64,000 nt of DNA from Pararhizobium sp. GTDB taxonomy: Bacteria; Pseudomonadota; Alphaproteobacteria; Rhizobiales; Rhizobiaceae. Made by a program: the position numbers and the translations under genes. The notes beneath the pieces were generated by a model that was given only the letters and a program-made list of their open reading frames with translations, had not been told where the DNA came from and did no database searches. Shown piece after piece: positions 33,678 to 42,482 of the stretch; positions within the stretch are counted from its first letter, which is position 1; every line of letters starts with the position of its first letter. The stretch is taken from contig CP051237.1 in the NCBI GenBank assembly GCA_017794825.1, forward strand, positions 5,815,342 through 5,879,341, given 5' to 3'.

Positions 33678-36600
33678 TTACGTGCCGGGTTGCCTGGACT
33701 GGCCCCTGCCCTTGCGCCAATTGTTCGCTTTCTCCCGCATGGACTGAAAAACGAAATACAGGACAGGCACCATGAGCAGTCCCAAAGTGCTGTCAACCAG
33801 CATTCCCGCGAATACCGGCATGCCAATCGACAGTCTGGCGCTCGCTCCAGGCCCGGAGGCGAAGATCAACGGCAGAACGCCTACAACGAAGCAGAGACCG
33901 GTCATCGTGACGGGTCTGAACCTCAGCTTTGCCGCGCTCAGCGCAGCATGGGCGATGCTGGCGCCCTCTTCACGGCGCACCTTGGCGAACTCCACGATCA
34001 TGATCGCCTTTTTTGCCGCAAGCGCTATGAGCAGCACCAGTCCGATCTGCGCGTAGATATTGTTGTTGAGATTGGGAAGAAAATACAGCGGCAACAATGC
34101 GCCGAACACCGACATCACGGTCGATGTCATGACGGACATTGGCAGGGTCCAGCTTTCATACTGGGCGACCAGAAACAGATAGGCGAAAATGACCGCAAGA
34201 ATTAGAATGTAGACGACAAGGCCTCCCGCCTGGACCTCTTGCAGCGTTACGCCGCTCCAGTCGATGCGATAGCCATCCGGCAGGGTTTGCGCGGCGACCT
34301 CCTGCATTGTCCTGATACCGTCGCCCGAGGCGACGCCAGGCTGGAGCAATCCGGTAAGCGATGAAGCCTGAAACAGATTGTAGCGATAGATCTGATCCGT
34401 CCCCAGGATCGGGCTCTCGGTTATGAGCGCGCTCAGAGGGATCATCTCGTTCGAATCGTTGCGAACATAAATGTCGCGAACGTCATCGATCGACTGGCGG
34501 AACTGCGCGTCCGCGGTAATGACGACCCAGTAAATATTGCCGTCAACCACGAAATTGTTGACGTAGTATTCTCCGAGATTGGCCTGAAGCACCTCGTAGA
34601 TATTCGAGATATCGACGCCCAGCGTCTGCGCCCGGTCACGATCGATCGCGAGATAATATTGCGGCGTCGTTGCGGCGAAATTTCCAAACGCCTGCTTGTA
34701 TTCCGGCGTCGCGTTGAGAGCGGTCACGAATGCGCGCTGAACGGCGTCGAGTTGTTGCAGGCTGCCCGAGTTGAGGTCCAGAAGTTCGGCGGCCGTTCCG
34801 CCGCTGGTGCCAACACCCTGGATGGTGGGCAGCGGAAACACCACCGACGTCGCTGAAGGCAGGGCGTTGAATGCGCTGTCGAGCGTCGCCAGTATGCTGT
34901 ACCACTGGGTTTCAGTCGTTGTTCGCTCGCTCCAGTCTTTCAGGATCGCGACGATCATGCCGGTGTTCGGACGCGTTCCGTTGACGAGGCTGTCGCCGCT
35001 CACTCCGATGACGTTGAGGACCCCCGGCGTTTTCGAGGTGATGTCGCTCAGCTGGGAGATAACTTCCTCGGTGCGTTGAAGGGAGGCGCCGTCCGGCAAT
35101 GTTATGCTCGACAAGAGCACGCCCTGGTCCTCCTGCGGTATGAACCCTGTGGGCGTCGACTGGAACAGATAGACCGTTGCGCCAATGAAGCAGGCGAAGA
35201 TTACGAGGGTAACGCCGGCGTAGCGCAGCATCCTGAACGTCAGCCACATATATCCGTGTCGCAGCCTGTCCACCGTCCACGGTATGACCCTCAGCGGCCC
35301 TTTCGGCTTGCCGGTGTTCCGCTTTAACAAGAGCGAACACAGCGCGGGGCCCAGAGTCAACGCGTTGACCGCTGACAGCGAGAACGCGAATACGATCGTG
35401 AGTGCGAATTCCAAATAGATTTTCCCGGTGATGCCCGGAAAAAAGCAGACCGGCACAAATACCGCCGCCAGCACGAAGGTCGTGGCGATGATCGGTCCGG
35501 TGATCTGCGACATCGCCTTGAGCGTCGCCTCTCTCGGCTCGAGTTCCTCCTCTTCCATGATGCGTTCGGCGTTTTCGATGATGACAATCGCGTCGTCCAC
35601 CACGAGGGTAATCGCAAGAATGATCGCGAACAGCGTAATCATGTTTGCGCTGAAGCCGATGAAAAATATCATCGCCACGGCGCCGAGAAGCGAGACCGGG
35701 ATTGCAATCGCCGGAATGATCGTCGCCCGCCAGCTTAGCAGGAACATGAACGTCACGGCGATGACCAGGACCGCGGTGATCCCCAGTGTCTCGATGACTT
35801 CCCGCACGGAAGCGCGCACGGCCTTCGTCACGTCATAAGTCAGATTGTAGGCGACGCCGTCGGGAAAGGATTTGGACAATTCGTCCATCTTTTCGTAGAC
35901 GCCATCGGCGACATCCAGCGCATTGGCGCCGCTTTCGAGCAGAATCTGGATCGCGGCGGCCGGCGTATTGTTGAAGGTCGCATTCGAATCATAGGTTTCC
36001 GAACCGAGTTGCAAGCGGGCGATATCGCTCAGCCGAACCATCGATCCGTCGGGATTGGCCCGAACGATGATCTTTTCGAACTGATCGACCTTGTCCAGCA
36101 AACCCTCGGCTTGCAGCGTGTACTGGAAGTCGACCTTGCCATCGCCGAACGGCGGAGCGCCGACTGTGCCGGCGGTGGCCTGAACGTTCTGGGCGTTGAT
36201 TGCGGAAACGACATCCGATGCGGTCAGATTGAGATACGTCAGCTTGTCGGTGTCCAGCCAGACGCGCATGCTGTAGTTGAGCTGGCCGAACTGCGCGGTG
36301 GCGCCGACGCCCGGGATGCGGCTCAACGACTCCTGCACGTGATTTGCCGCATAGTTGCTGAGATAGAGTTCGTCCCGCGACTGATTGGGCGATATCAGAT
36401 TGATCACCTGGATCATGTTGCTGGACTGCTTGGACGTGATCACACCCTGCTGGACCACGGTGGCCGGCAAGAGCGCCGTCGCCATTGCGACGCGGTTCTG
36501 CACGTTGACAGCCGCGATATCCGGATCGGTCCCGATCCTGAAATTGACAGTCAGGACATAATTGCCGCTGTTGTCGCTGGTCGACGTCATGTACAGCATG

Positions 36601-36827
36601 CCGTCGACGCCGTTGACCTGTTGCTCGATGGGCGTGGCGACGGTGTCCTGGATCACCTTGGCGCTGGCGCCTGGATATTGCGCCGTGACCGAAACCTGGG
36701 GCGGCGCAATATCGGGATAGTCCGCAATCGGAATGAATATGATCCCGATAGCGCCGACGAGCGTGGTGACGATAGCGATGACGACGGCAAATTTCGGCCG
36801 ATCAATAAAGAACTCGGATATCATCAA
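33678..36827 (-). CDS. RND multidrug efflux permease (HAE1 family)
   Basis: 1049 residues, full length for the family. MISEFFIDRPKFAVVIAIVT is the usual start. LVVDDAIVIIENAERIMEEE holds the Asp pair of the proton relay in the fourth membrane span. Two large periplasmic loops and a C-terminal repeat (ALAAKKAIMIVEFAKVRREEG) complete the AcrB-like form. It pumps drugs or solvents from the inner leaflet and periplasm through a tripartite complex with the adaptor coded ten bases upstream and an outer-membrane channel elsewhere. Confidence 0.95.
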   Translation of the reverse strand: MMISEFFIDRPKFAVVIAIVTTLVGAIGIIFIPIADYPDIAPPQVSVTAQYPGASAKVIQDTVATPIEQQVNGVDGMLYMTSTSDNSGNYVLTVNFRIGTDPDIAAVNVQNRVAMATALLPATVVQQGVITSKQSSNMIQVINLISPNQSRDELYLSNYAANHVQESLSRIPGVGATAQFGQLNYSMRVWLDTDKLTYLNLTASDVVSAINAQNVQATAGTVGAPPFGDGKVDFQYTLQAEGLLDKVDQFEKIIVRANPDGSMVRLSDIARLQLGSETYDSNATFNNTPAAAIQILLESGANALDVADGVYEKMDELSKSFPDGVAYNLTYDVTKAVRASVREVIETLGITAVLVIAVTFMFLLSWRATIIPAIAIPVSLLGAVAMIFFIGFSANMITLFAIILAITLVVDDAIVIIENAERIMEEEELEPREATLKAMSQITGPIIATTFVLAAVFVPVCFFPGITGKIYLEFALTIVFAFSLSAVNALTLGPALCSLLLKRNTGKPKGPLRVIPWTVDRLRHGYMWLTFRMLRYAGVTLVIFACFIGATVYLFQSTPTGFIPQEDQGVLLSSITLPDGASLQRTEEVISQLSDITSKTPGVLNVIGVSGDSLVNGTRPNTGMIVAILKDWSERTTTETQWYSILATLDSAFNALPSATSVVFPLPTIQGVGTSGGTAAELLDLNSGSLQQLDAVQRAFVTALNATPEYKQAFGNFAATTPQYYLAIDRDRAQTLGVDISNIYEVLQANLGEYYVNNFVVDGNIYWVVITADAQFRQSIDDVRDIYVRNDSNEMIPLSALITESPILGTDQIYRYNLFQASSLTGLLQPGVASGDGIRTMQEVAAQTLPDGYRIDWSGVTLQEVQAGGLVVYILILAVIFAYLFLVAQYESWTLPMSVMTSTVMSVFGALLPLYFLPNLNNNIYAQIGLVLLIALAAKKAIMIVEFAKVRREEGASIAHAALSAAKLRFRPVTMTGLCFVVGVLPLIFASGPGASARLSIGMPVFAGMLVDSTLGLLMVPVLYFVFQSMREKANNWRKGRGQSRQPGT

Positions 36828-36836
36828 TCGCTCCCG

Positions 36837-37940
36837 TCAGCTCTGCTGCTCGACGGGCTTCACGATGATTCCGGGCTGCACCTTCTGCAGGCCCTGTACG
36901 ATGACCTTCTGATCTTTTTTCAATCCCGAGGTGACGACCCACATCCCGGCTTTCTGCTGACCAACCTCGATGTCCTGCCTTTCGACCTTGTTGTCCTCGC
37001 CGACGAGGAAAACGAAGTGTCCCTTCTTGTCGAGTTGCACAGCAAGCTGTGGAACGGCGAGTTCGGGCTTGGCCGACGGATCCATCGTCCTCGCGGTGAC
37101 GAACTGACCGGGAATCAGAATACCGTCGGGGTTGGCGAAAGTGGCTCTGATTTCGGTGGTGTCCGTCGATTGTTCGATTGCGACGCCAACATAGTTGATC
37201 GTGCCCGTCTTCGGATAAGCGTCTCCGTTCGAGAGCGTGATCTCCACTTCGAGTTTCGCCTGGTCCTCTCCGATCAGTCCCCTCTGTCGCGCATCGACGA
37301 GGTCGATTTCGCTCATGTAGAATCTGACATAAATCGGATCGACGCTCAGGATAGTCGCCAAAGTTCCGCTGTTCGGCGTGACGAGGTTGCCAACATCGAT
37401 ATTCGTGGTGCTGATCCGGCCGTCGATCGGACTGGTGATCGTGGTGTAGCCAAGATTGATCTGGTCCAGTTCCAGTTGCGCCTTGGCTTCGCCGAGCGTG
37501 GCCTGACTGTTCTGAAGGTCGGCTTCCGCCTGATCCACCGCCGATTGCGGCTGGTCCTGCTTGTCGCGCAGGAACTTCATGCGTTCGAATGTCTTCTGGT
37601 CGTCCGTCACCGTTGCCTGCGCGCCCTGAACGGTCGCCGAGGACTTGTCCACATTCGCCTTGTAGGTGTCTTTCTCTATCTCATACAGCACGTCGCCCTT
37701 CTTGACGGTCGCGCCTTCCGTGAAATTGCGTTGTTCGAGAAAACCGGTCACCCGAGCCTGCAGTTCAACGGTGCTGACTGCAACAACTCTGCCGACATAT
37801 TTGTTCAGGGCCGCGGGAGACTGCTCAATCACCGCCGAAACCACGACGGCGGGCGGCTGCGCGGGACTGGCGGTCTGCGCATGCGCCGCGAATGGCGTCA
37901 GTGCTAGAATAAGTCCTGCAAACGCCGCTCTCGATATCAT
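36837..37940 (-). CDS. RND efflux periplasmic adaptor (membrane fusion protein)
   Basis: 367 residues from the ATG at 37940, preceded by AAGGAGG; a longer frame to 38051 is not needed. A signal peptide (ISRAAFAGLILALTPFAAHAQ) leads to VVSAVIEQSPAALNKYVGRV, a lipoyl-like half motif (FTEGATVKKGDVLYEIEKDTYKANVDK), a helical hairpin and a second lipoyl half (LGYTTITSPIDGRISTTNIDVGNLV). This is the AcrA type. It is transcribed with the permease downstream. No regulator lies beside it. Confidence 0.93.
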   Translation of the reverse strand: MISRAAFAGLILALTPFAAHAQTASPAQPPAVVVSAVIEQSPAALNKYVGRVVAVSTVELQARVTGFLEQRNFTEGATVKKGDVLYEIEKDTYKANVDKSSATVQGAQATVTDDQKTFERMKFLRDKQDQPQSAVDQAEADLQNSQATLGEAKAQLELDQINLGYTTITSPIDGRISTTNIDVGNLVTPNSGTLATILSVDPIYVRFYMSEIDLVDARQRGLIGEDQAKLEVEITLSNGDAYPKTGTINYVGVAIEQSTDTTEIRATFANPDGILIPGQFVTARTMDPSAKPELAVPQLAVQLDKKGHFVFLVGEDNKVERQDIEVGQQKAGMWVVTSGLKKDQKVIVQGLQKVQPGIIVKPVEQQS

Positions 37941-38182
37941 GAAGTGACCGCCTCCTTGCTGACTGTGCGGCCATACTAACCGATATTGAAATTGAGTCAG
38001 TAAACAATGCTTGATTTTTCGGCAATTCAGGATTTGGTTGGCTTGAAGCATTATACTTGCTTTCTACTTAAATTTGCAGTGATTTACGTCTGACAATCTT
38101 CGCACTATATTTTCACGCTGAGTTTCCGTATGGCGAATTAAATGTTGCCAGCGGTCATCGAGCGCCAACAAGGTTGTGAAAC

Positions 38183-39265
38183 GTGAACACGCACACCATG
38201 ACGATGGAGGATTTTCGACAGGATTTCCTGTCCGATCATCCGGCGTTTGACGATCACGAGCAGGTCGTATTCAGAAGGCTTCCCGAATTTGGCGTGGACG
38301 TCATTATTGCTATTCACAGCACGGTCCTCGGGCCTGCGCTTGGCGGCGCGCGCCTGTGGAAATATCCGACAAAAGCCGCCGCATTGACGGATGTCCTGCG
38401 CCTTTCCTCCGGTATGACCTACAAGAACGCGCTCGCCGGTCTCGAATTCGGCGGCGGCAAGGCTGTCATTATCGCCGACCCGCAGAGCGAAAAGTCATCA
38501 GGGCTGCTCCAGGCCTTCGCAGGAGCCGTCAACGATCTCGAGGGACGATACATCAGTGGTGAAGACGTAGGGCTTTCCCCGTCCGACATGGATATTCTCG
38601 CGGAATTCACCCCTCACGTCAGGGGTGGGACCAAGGGCCCGGCGGGAAATCCCTCTCCCTACACGGCGCTGGGCGTATTCGAAGGAATGAAGGAAGCCCG
38701 CCGCTTCAAGTTCGGCGACGACCGCATCGCGGGCTTGACTGTCTCCATTCAGGGCCTGGGCGGCGTCGGCTGGCTGTTGGCTGAGATGCTTCACGAGGCA
38801 GGCGCGCAGCTTATCGTGTCCGATATCAGAAGTGACCGTGTCAGGAACGCAGTGACCTCATTCGCGGCGACGGCTGTCGACACCGAAGAATCGCATCGCG
38901 TCGAAGCCGACATATTCGCGCCGTGCGCGTTGGGCGCTGTCATCGACGACGAAACGGTCGACGATATTGCGGCGCCGATCGTCGCGGGCTCTGCAAACAA
39001 TCAGCTTGCGGGTCGGCACCACGGCCAGTTGCTGGCGGAACGCGACATACTCTTTGCGCCTGATTACGTGATCAACGCCGGAGGCGTGATCTGTCTCGCA
39101 TGCCCGGAACAACCCCGGATCGAGATCGAAAACAGGGTTCGCTCGATCACGCTCACGCTTCGCCAGATCTTCGAAACCGCCGCCGGGGAAAGCCTGCCGA
39201 CCAACGTGGTGGCCGATATGATGGCGCGCCGTCGTCTGGACGCTCACGCCGAGCGCAATCCGTAA
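38183..39265 (+). CDS. Leu/Phe/Val dehydrogenase family protein
   Basis: 360 residues from a GTG with AAGG upstream; an ATG five codons later is an alternative. It oxidatively deaminates branched or aromatic amino acids with NAD. GPALGGARLWKYPTKAAALTDVLRLSSGMTYKNALAGLEFGGGKAVI holds the two catalytic Lys residues, and RYISGEDVGLSPSDMD the catalytic Asp. The Rossmann domain carries VSIQGLGGVGWLLAEML. A C-terminal NQLAG segment is present. Monocistronic and divergent from the RND operon. Confidence 0.9.
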   Translation: MNTHTMTMEDFRQDFLSDHPAFDDHEQVVFRRLPEFGVDVIIAIHSTVLGPALGGARLWKYPTKAAALTDVLRLSSGMTYKNALAGLEFGGGKAVIIADPQSEKSSGLLQAFAGAVNDLEGRYISGEDVGLSPSDMDILAEFTPHVRGGTKGPAGNPSPYTALGVFEGMKEARRFKFGDDRIAGLTVSIQGLGGVGWLLAEMLHEAGAQLIVSDIRSDRVRNAVTSFAATAVDTEESHRVEADIFAPCALGAVIDDETVDDIAAPIVAGSANNQLAGRHHGQLLAERDILFAPDYVINAGGVICLACPEQPRIEIENRVRSITLTLRQIFETAAGESLPTNVVADMMARRRLDAHAERNP

Positions 39266-39460
39266 ATACGGGCTTCCGACGCCCTGAACAAACGAAGTTT
39301 CAGGGGCGAATCCAACCGCCGGCAAAGCATGGCAAGAGTCTATAAATATTCTGGTTACAGAGCGTTAGTAATGTCGTCACAATTGCAACTTTGGAAGTGT
39401 CAATAATCGACTTCTGTGTATATTGACGCCCGTTACAACTCTACACGCTAGGAGGTGAGT

Positions 39461-40246
39461 ATGAGGAAATTGCTATTGTGGGGATTGGCGGCGGTCAGCC
39501 TGCCTTTAATGAGTGTTGTCGCGCTGGCTCAAACGCCAGGCTATACTACTACCGGCGTGCATCTTCGCGCAGGTCCGGGAACCAACTATCCGTCCGTCGC
39601 AGTTGTGCCGGCGAATTCGGCTATCCAGATTTACGGTTGCCAGTCTGGTTACGACTGGTGCGACACCAAATGGGGGGCGGCCCGCGGCTGGATCGATTCT
39701 GAATATATTCTGACCGTCGACAACGGTCAGAAAACGCAGCTCACAGCGGCCGTCGCCACTGCGGTTGGCATCGGCCTCACCACCTTCAGCCAGGCGTACT
39801 GGAACGACTATTACGTCGGCTATCCCTGGTACAATCAGTGGGGCCACTACTATCATCCCTATGGTCCTTATGGTCCTTATGGCCCCTACGGTCCGCATCA
39901 TCCTTACGGACCCTATGGTCCACATCACCCCTATGGTCCGCCTCCGCCGTATCATCCCGGCTATGGGCCTCATGGCGGCTACCACGGCGGTCCGCCTCCC
40001 GGAGTTCCCGCACACTACGGTGGTCCGCCTCCCGGAGTTCCCGCACACTACGGCGGTGGAATGCCAGGCGGCTTTGGCGGCGGTATGCCTCCAGGCGGAT
40101 TCGGCGGCGGAATGCCACACGGCGGCTTCGGCGGCGGCATGCCCGGCGGAATGCCAGGTGGCTTCGGCGGCGGTATGCCTGGTGGATTTGGCGGCGGAGG
40201 TTTCGGCGGCGGCCATATGGGCGGCGGCTTTGGCGGACATCGCTAG
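39461..40246 (+). CDS. SH3-domain envelope protein with Pro/Tyr/Gly-rich repeats
   Basis: 261 residues from the ATG at 39461, with AGGAGGTGAG upstream. A signal peptide (LLLWGLAAVSLPLMSVVALAQ) precedes a bacterial SH3 domain (about 27-90; VHLRAGPGTNYPSVAVVPANS and GWIDSEYI), which usually binds peptidoglycan. The rest is low complexity: PYGPYG and HHPYGP units, two exact GGPPPGVPAHY copies, then GGGMPGGF-type units to the C-terminus. Such tails occur in surface and cell-wall proteins of rhizobia. A strong terminator follows. Function unknown. Confidence 0.8.
   Translation: MRKLLLWGLAAVSLPLMSVVALAQTPGYTTTGVHLRAGPGTNYPSVAVVPANSAIQIYGCQSGYDWCDTKWGAARGWIDSEYILTVDNGQKTQLTAAVATAVGIGLTTFSQAYWNDYYVGYPWYNQWGHYYHPYGPYGPYGPYGPHHPYGPYGPHHPYGPPPPYHPGYGPHGGYHGGPPPGVPAHYGGPPPGVPAHYGGGMPGGFGGGMPPGGFGGGMPHGGFGGGMPGGMPGGFGGGMPGGFGGGGFGGGHMGGGFGGHR
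39986..40051 (+). repeat. Two direct 33-bp repeats inside the SH3 protein gene
   Basis: Bases 39986-40018 and 40019-40051 are identical except one synonymous change in the first codon (GGC/GGT). Each encodes GGPPPGVPAHY. This suggests a recent tandem duplication of one unit. Confidence 0.9.
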
Positions 40247-40276
40247 AAATATCCGGGCGTCAGCCTGAACCTGCAG

Positions 40277-40303
40277 CGGGGCCGATTTTCGGCCCCGTTT
40301 TTT
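40277..40303 (+). terminator. Rho-independent terminator after the SH3 protein gene
   Basis: CGGGGCC and GGCCCCG form a seven-pair stem with a seven-base loop, followed by GTTTTTTG on the plus strand, 30 bases past the stop codon. Confidence 0.9.
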
Positions 40304-40802
40304 GTTATTTTACTATGTCGACGTCGGCAATTGGATCGCCCCCCAAATCAGCAGCTTAAAAAGGGCGTCGAAATAGTTGCAAGCAAAACGACTTTTTCAA
40401 CTTAAGTAAAGCTACCTACCAATATCCAGATATCAAAGCAGTCAATATTGTCTGAAAGGGCTTTCTAACGATAATTGCATGCACAATATGCAATAAATTA
40501 AAATAATAAATAAACCTAATCAATCATAGTCATTCTCAAAATGTATTTTTTGACTATATTGATTTCTCAATGACATCAAAAGCTACGGTGTTTTCATTGA
40601 AAAACTCAATCCCATGGTTTGGTATCATGGCGAACTTCATACGATTGCCCGAGCGCTCACAGCTTCGACACCCATCAGTAGATTTGCATATCCCTAAAGT
40701 CTCTCGACGGCTGCCGATCGGCAGCCGCCTCAACACATCGATAACATCAAATCACATCGCGACGGCTCCATTTGGCGGAGGCTGGCGACGCGAGCCATTC
40801 CT
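40304..40802. other. AT-rich intergenic stretch without a clear gene
   Basis: About 500 bases. The part 40380-40570 is strongly AT-rich compared with its neighbours (runs such as AAATTAAAATAATAAATAAAC). Small open frames here (40570-40806 plus, 40554-40736 minus) lack a ribosome site and recognisable composition. It probably carries the promoter of the downstream methyltransferase gene and may be a scar of transferred DNA. Confidence 0.5.
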
Positions 40803-41477
40803 ATGACCGCACAAATCAGCGATCCCTATGAGAACCCCGAATCGATGGAGTTCGGATTCAGGAAAAAGCGTTTCGCCCCATTTGTAGAAATGGTTCATGA
40901 CTTTAATCCCGAAAGAAGGCCGGTCAGCATACTCGACTTGGGAGGCACGGAAACCTACTGGATGATCGCACGTGACCTGTTCGAAAAATATCACGGGCGG
41001 ATTCACGTAACGATCGTCAATAATGAACCGGTGAAGATCAAAGACGCCAGGCATTTCTCGTTCATATGCGCAGACGCAAAGGACAAAAACCTTCTGGACG
41101 GCGAACAGTTCGATATTGTGCATTCGAACTCAGTTATCGAACACGTCGGAAATTGGGAGGCGATCCTTAATTTCAGGGATAATGTGCATCGGCTTGGCAA
41201 GCGTCACTTCATTCAGACGCCGAACTACTGGTTTCCCGTCGAGCCCCATTTTCGATTCGTTGGCTTCCATTGGTTGCCGCTTTTTCTGCGCGCCTGGCTG
41301 CTGCGCAACAGAAGATGCGGATTTTACCTGAAGGAACCCGATTTCCTGAAATCACGAGAGATCGTCGACAGCATCAAACTGATAACCGGCAAAGAAATGC
41401 GCCATCTGTTTTCCGACTCCCGAATTGTCAGAGAATCCTTCGGTGGTCTGACAAAGTCTTTTATCGCCATCAGGTAG
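40803..41477 (+). CDS. Class I SAM-dependent methyltransferase
   Basis: 224 residues. SILDLGGTETYWMIARDLFE is motif I of Rossmann methyltransferases, followed by VTIVNNEP, then FICADAKDKNLLDGEQFDIVHSNSVIEHVGNWE, which covers motifs II-IV and the common IEHV segment. The C-terminal half has a hydrophobic region (FRFVGFHWLPLFLRAWLLRN), so it may act at the membrane on a lipid or polysaccharide precursor. No glycan genes are next to it. Substrate unknown. Confidence 0.82.
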   Translation: MTAQISDPYENPESMEFGFRKKRFAPFVEMVHDFNPERRPVSILDLGGTETYWMIARDLFEKYHGRIHVTIVNNEPVKIKDARHFSFICADAKDKNLLDGEQFDIVHSNSVIEHVGNWEAILNFRDNVHRLGKRHFIQTPNYWFPVEPHFRFVGFHWLPLFLRAWLLRNRRCGFYLKEPDFLKSREIVDSIKLITGKEMRHLFSDSRIVRESFGGLTKSFIAIR

Positions 41478-41615
41478 CAATAGGGTTCAGGCGCGTTACG
41501 CGCAACGATTGGCGAAGCTCATGACGTTTCCAGCGCCTGAACTTACTCGCAGGTCTGTGTAAGACACCCATTGGAGAACCTCCACAGAAGGCGCGGATTG
41601 CCCTATCTTGGGCAT

Positions 41616-42482
41616 ATGGGCGTTTTCATCTCATTCTGGCGCGGAGAACGGGCTCTCGGCCCGTCATTCTGGTTTTTCTTCGTCGCGCCCTGCATCATCG
41701 TCTATGCGGCGCTGGCCTTCACGTTGACCCGGGACTATGTCCCCCTTCCTGTTTTCGTTTTTCTGCTCGGCGCCTCTCTCGCAATATTCGCAATGCTGTC
41801 GATCGGCGTGATCCGCGCCGGTGAGGCTCATGTCGCGGCTCGCGGCTCACTCTCGCCCGTCTGGGGCAGCTACGTTGCGATCATCATCGTCCTGTTCATT
41901 TTCGGCACACAGTGGCTGGGTCTCTATCAGCGCACGATCTGGAAACCCGAGGAAGAACTGTTCACGACGAAGATGGATCGGCTCCACGCTTCAACCTATG
42001 ACTTGTCATTGTCGGAAGACGGCGGCGTTCTTACGCTCGATGGCACTATTGCGCTCGGTTCCACGAAAATCATTCGAAACCTTTTGTCGGAAAGTAAAAA
42101 CGTCAAAGCCCTGGCGCTCAACAGCAATGGCGGCAATATCTACGAAGCGAGGGGCATCGCGCGACTGGTGTTCGACGGAAAACTCGATACCCGAATAGAC
42201 GGGGAATGCAGTTCGGCCTGCACGATCATCTTCATTTCCGGCGCGAACAGGACTATGGGCCGCAGCGCCAGGCTGGGCTTCCACCAATACCGGCTGGACA
42301 GCACTGCCTATATTCCAAATGTCGACATAGCCGAGGAACAGTCGCGCGACCGCTCATTCTTCGAGCGCCAGGCAATCGATCCGGAGTTCCTGAAAAGGAT
42401 TTTCAACAGTCCGCACGATGCAATCTGGTACCCTGAACGAACGGAGCTGGAAACCGCTGGCGTAATTACGACACCGGACTGA
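41616..42482 (+). CDS. Membrane protein with ClpP-like domain (COG3904 type)
   Basis: About 288 residues from the ATG at 41616; an upstream TTG at 41571 is possible. Three membrane spans (about 17-37, 44-65, 83-103) are followed by a ClpP/crotonase-like domain (about 135-260): LTLDGTIALGSTKIIRNLLSE, ALNSNGGNIYEARGIARLV, IDGECSSACTIIFISGANRTM and LGFHQYRLDS. The SNGG and CSSAC blocks are typical of the COG3904 predicted periplasmic protein family. Proteolysis is not proven. The 3' end overlaps the cyclase gene on the opposite strand by 17 nt. Confidence 0.72.
   Translation: MGVFISFWRGERALGPSFWFFFVAPCIIVYAALAFTLTRDYVPLPVFVFLLGASLAIFAMLSIGVIRAGEAHVAARGSLSPVWGSYVAIIIVLFIFGTQWLGLYQRTIWKPEEELFTTKMDRLHASTYDLSLSEDGGVLTLDGTIALGSTKIIRNLLSESKNVKALALNSNGGNIYEARGIARLVFDGKLDTRIDGECSSACTIIFISGANRTMGRSARLGFHQYRLDSTAYIPNVDIAEEQSRDRSFFERQAIDPEFLKRIFNSPHDAIWYPERTELETAGVITTPD

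Noticed and set aside
36009..37907. 632-codon plus-strand frame across the RND permease and adaptor
   Set aside because: Spans two well-supported genes on the other strand; composition is that of an antisense shadow.
39840..40240. Regular repeats resembling a CRISPR array
   Set aside because: They are in-frame Pro/Tyr/Gly codon repeats inside a coding gene, with no unique spacers of fixed length.
40570..40806. 78-codon plus-strand frame before the methyltransferase
   Set aside because: No ribosome site, lies in the AT-rich leader and overlaps the next start.
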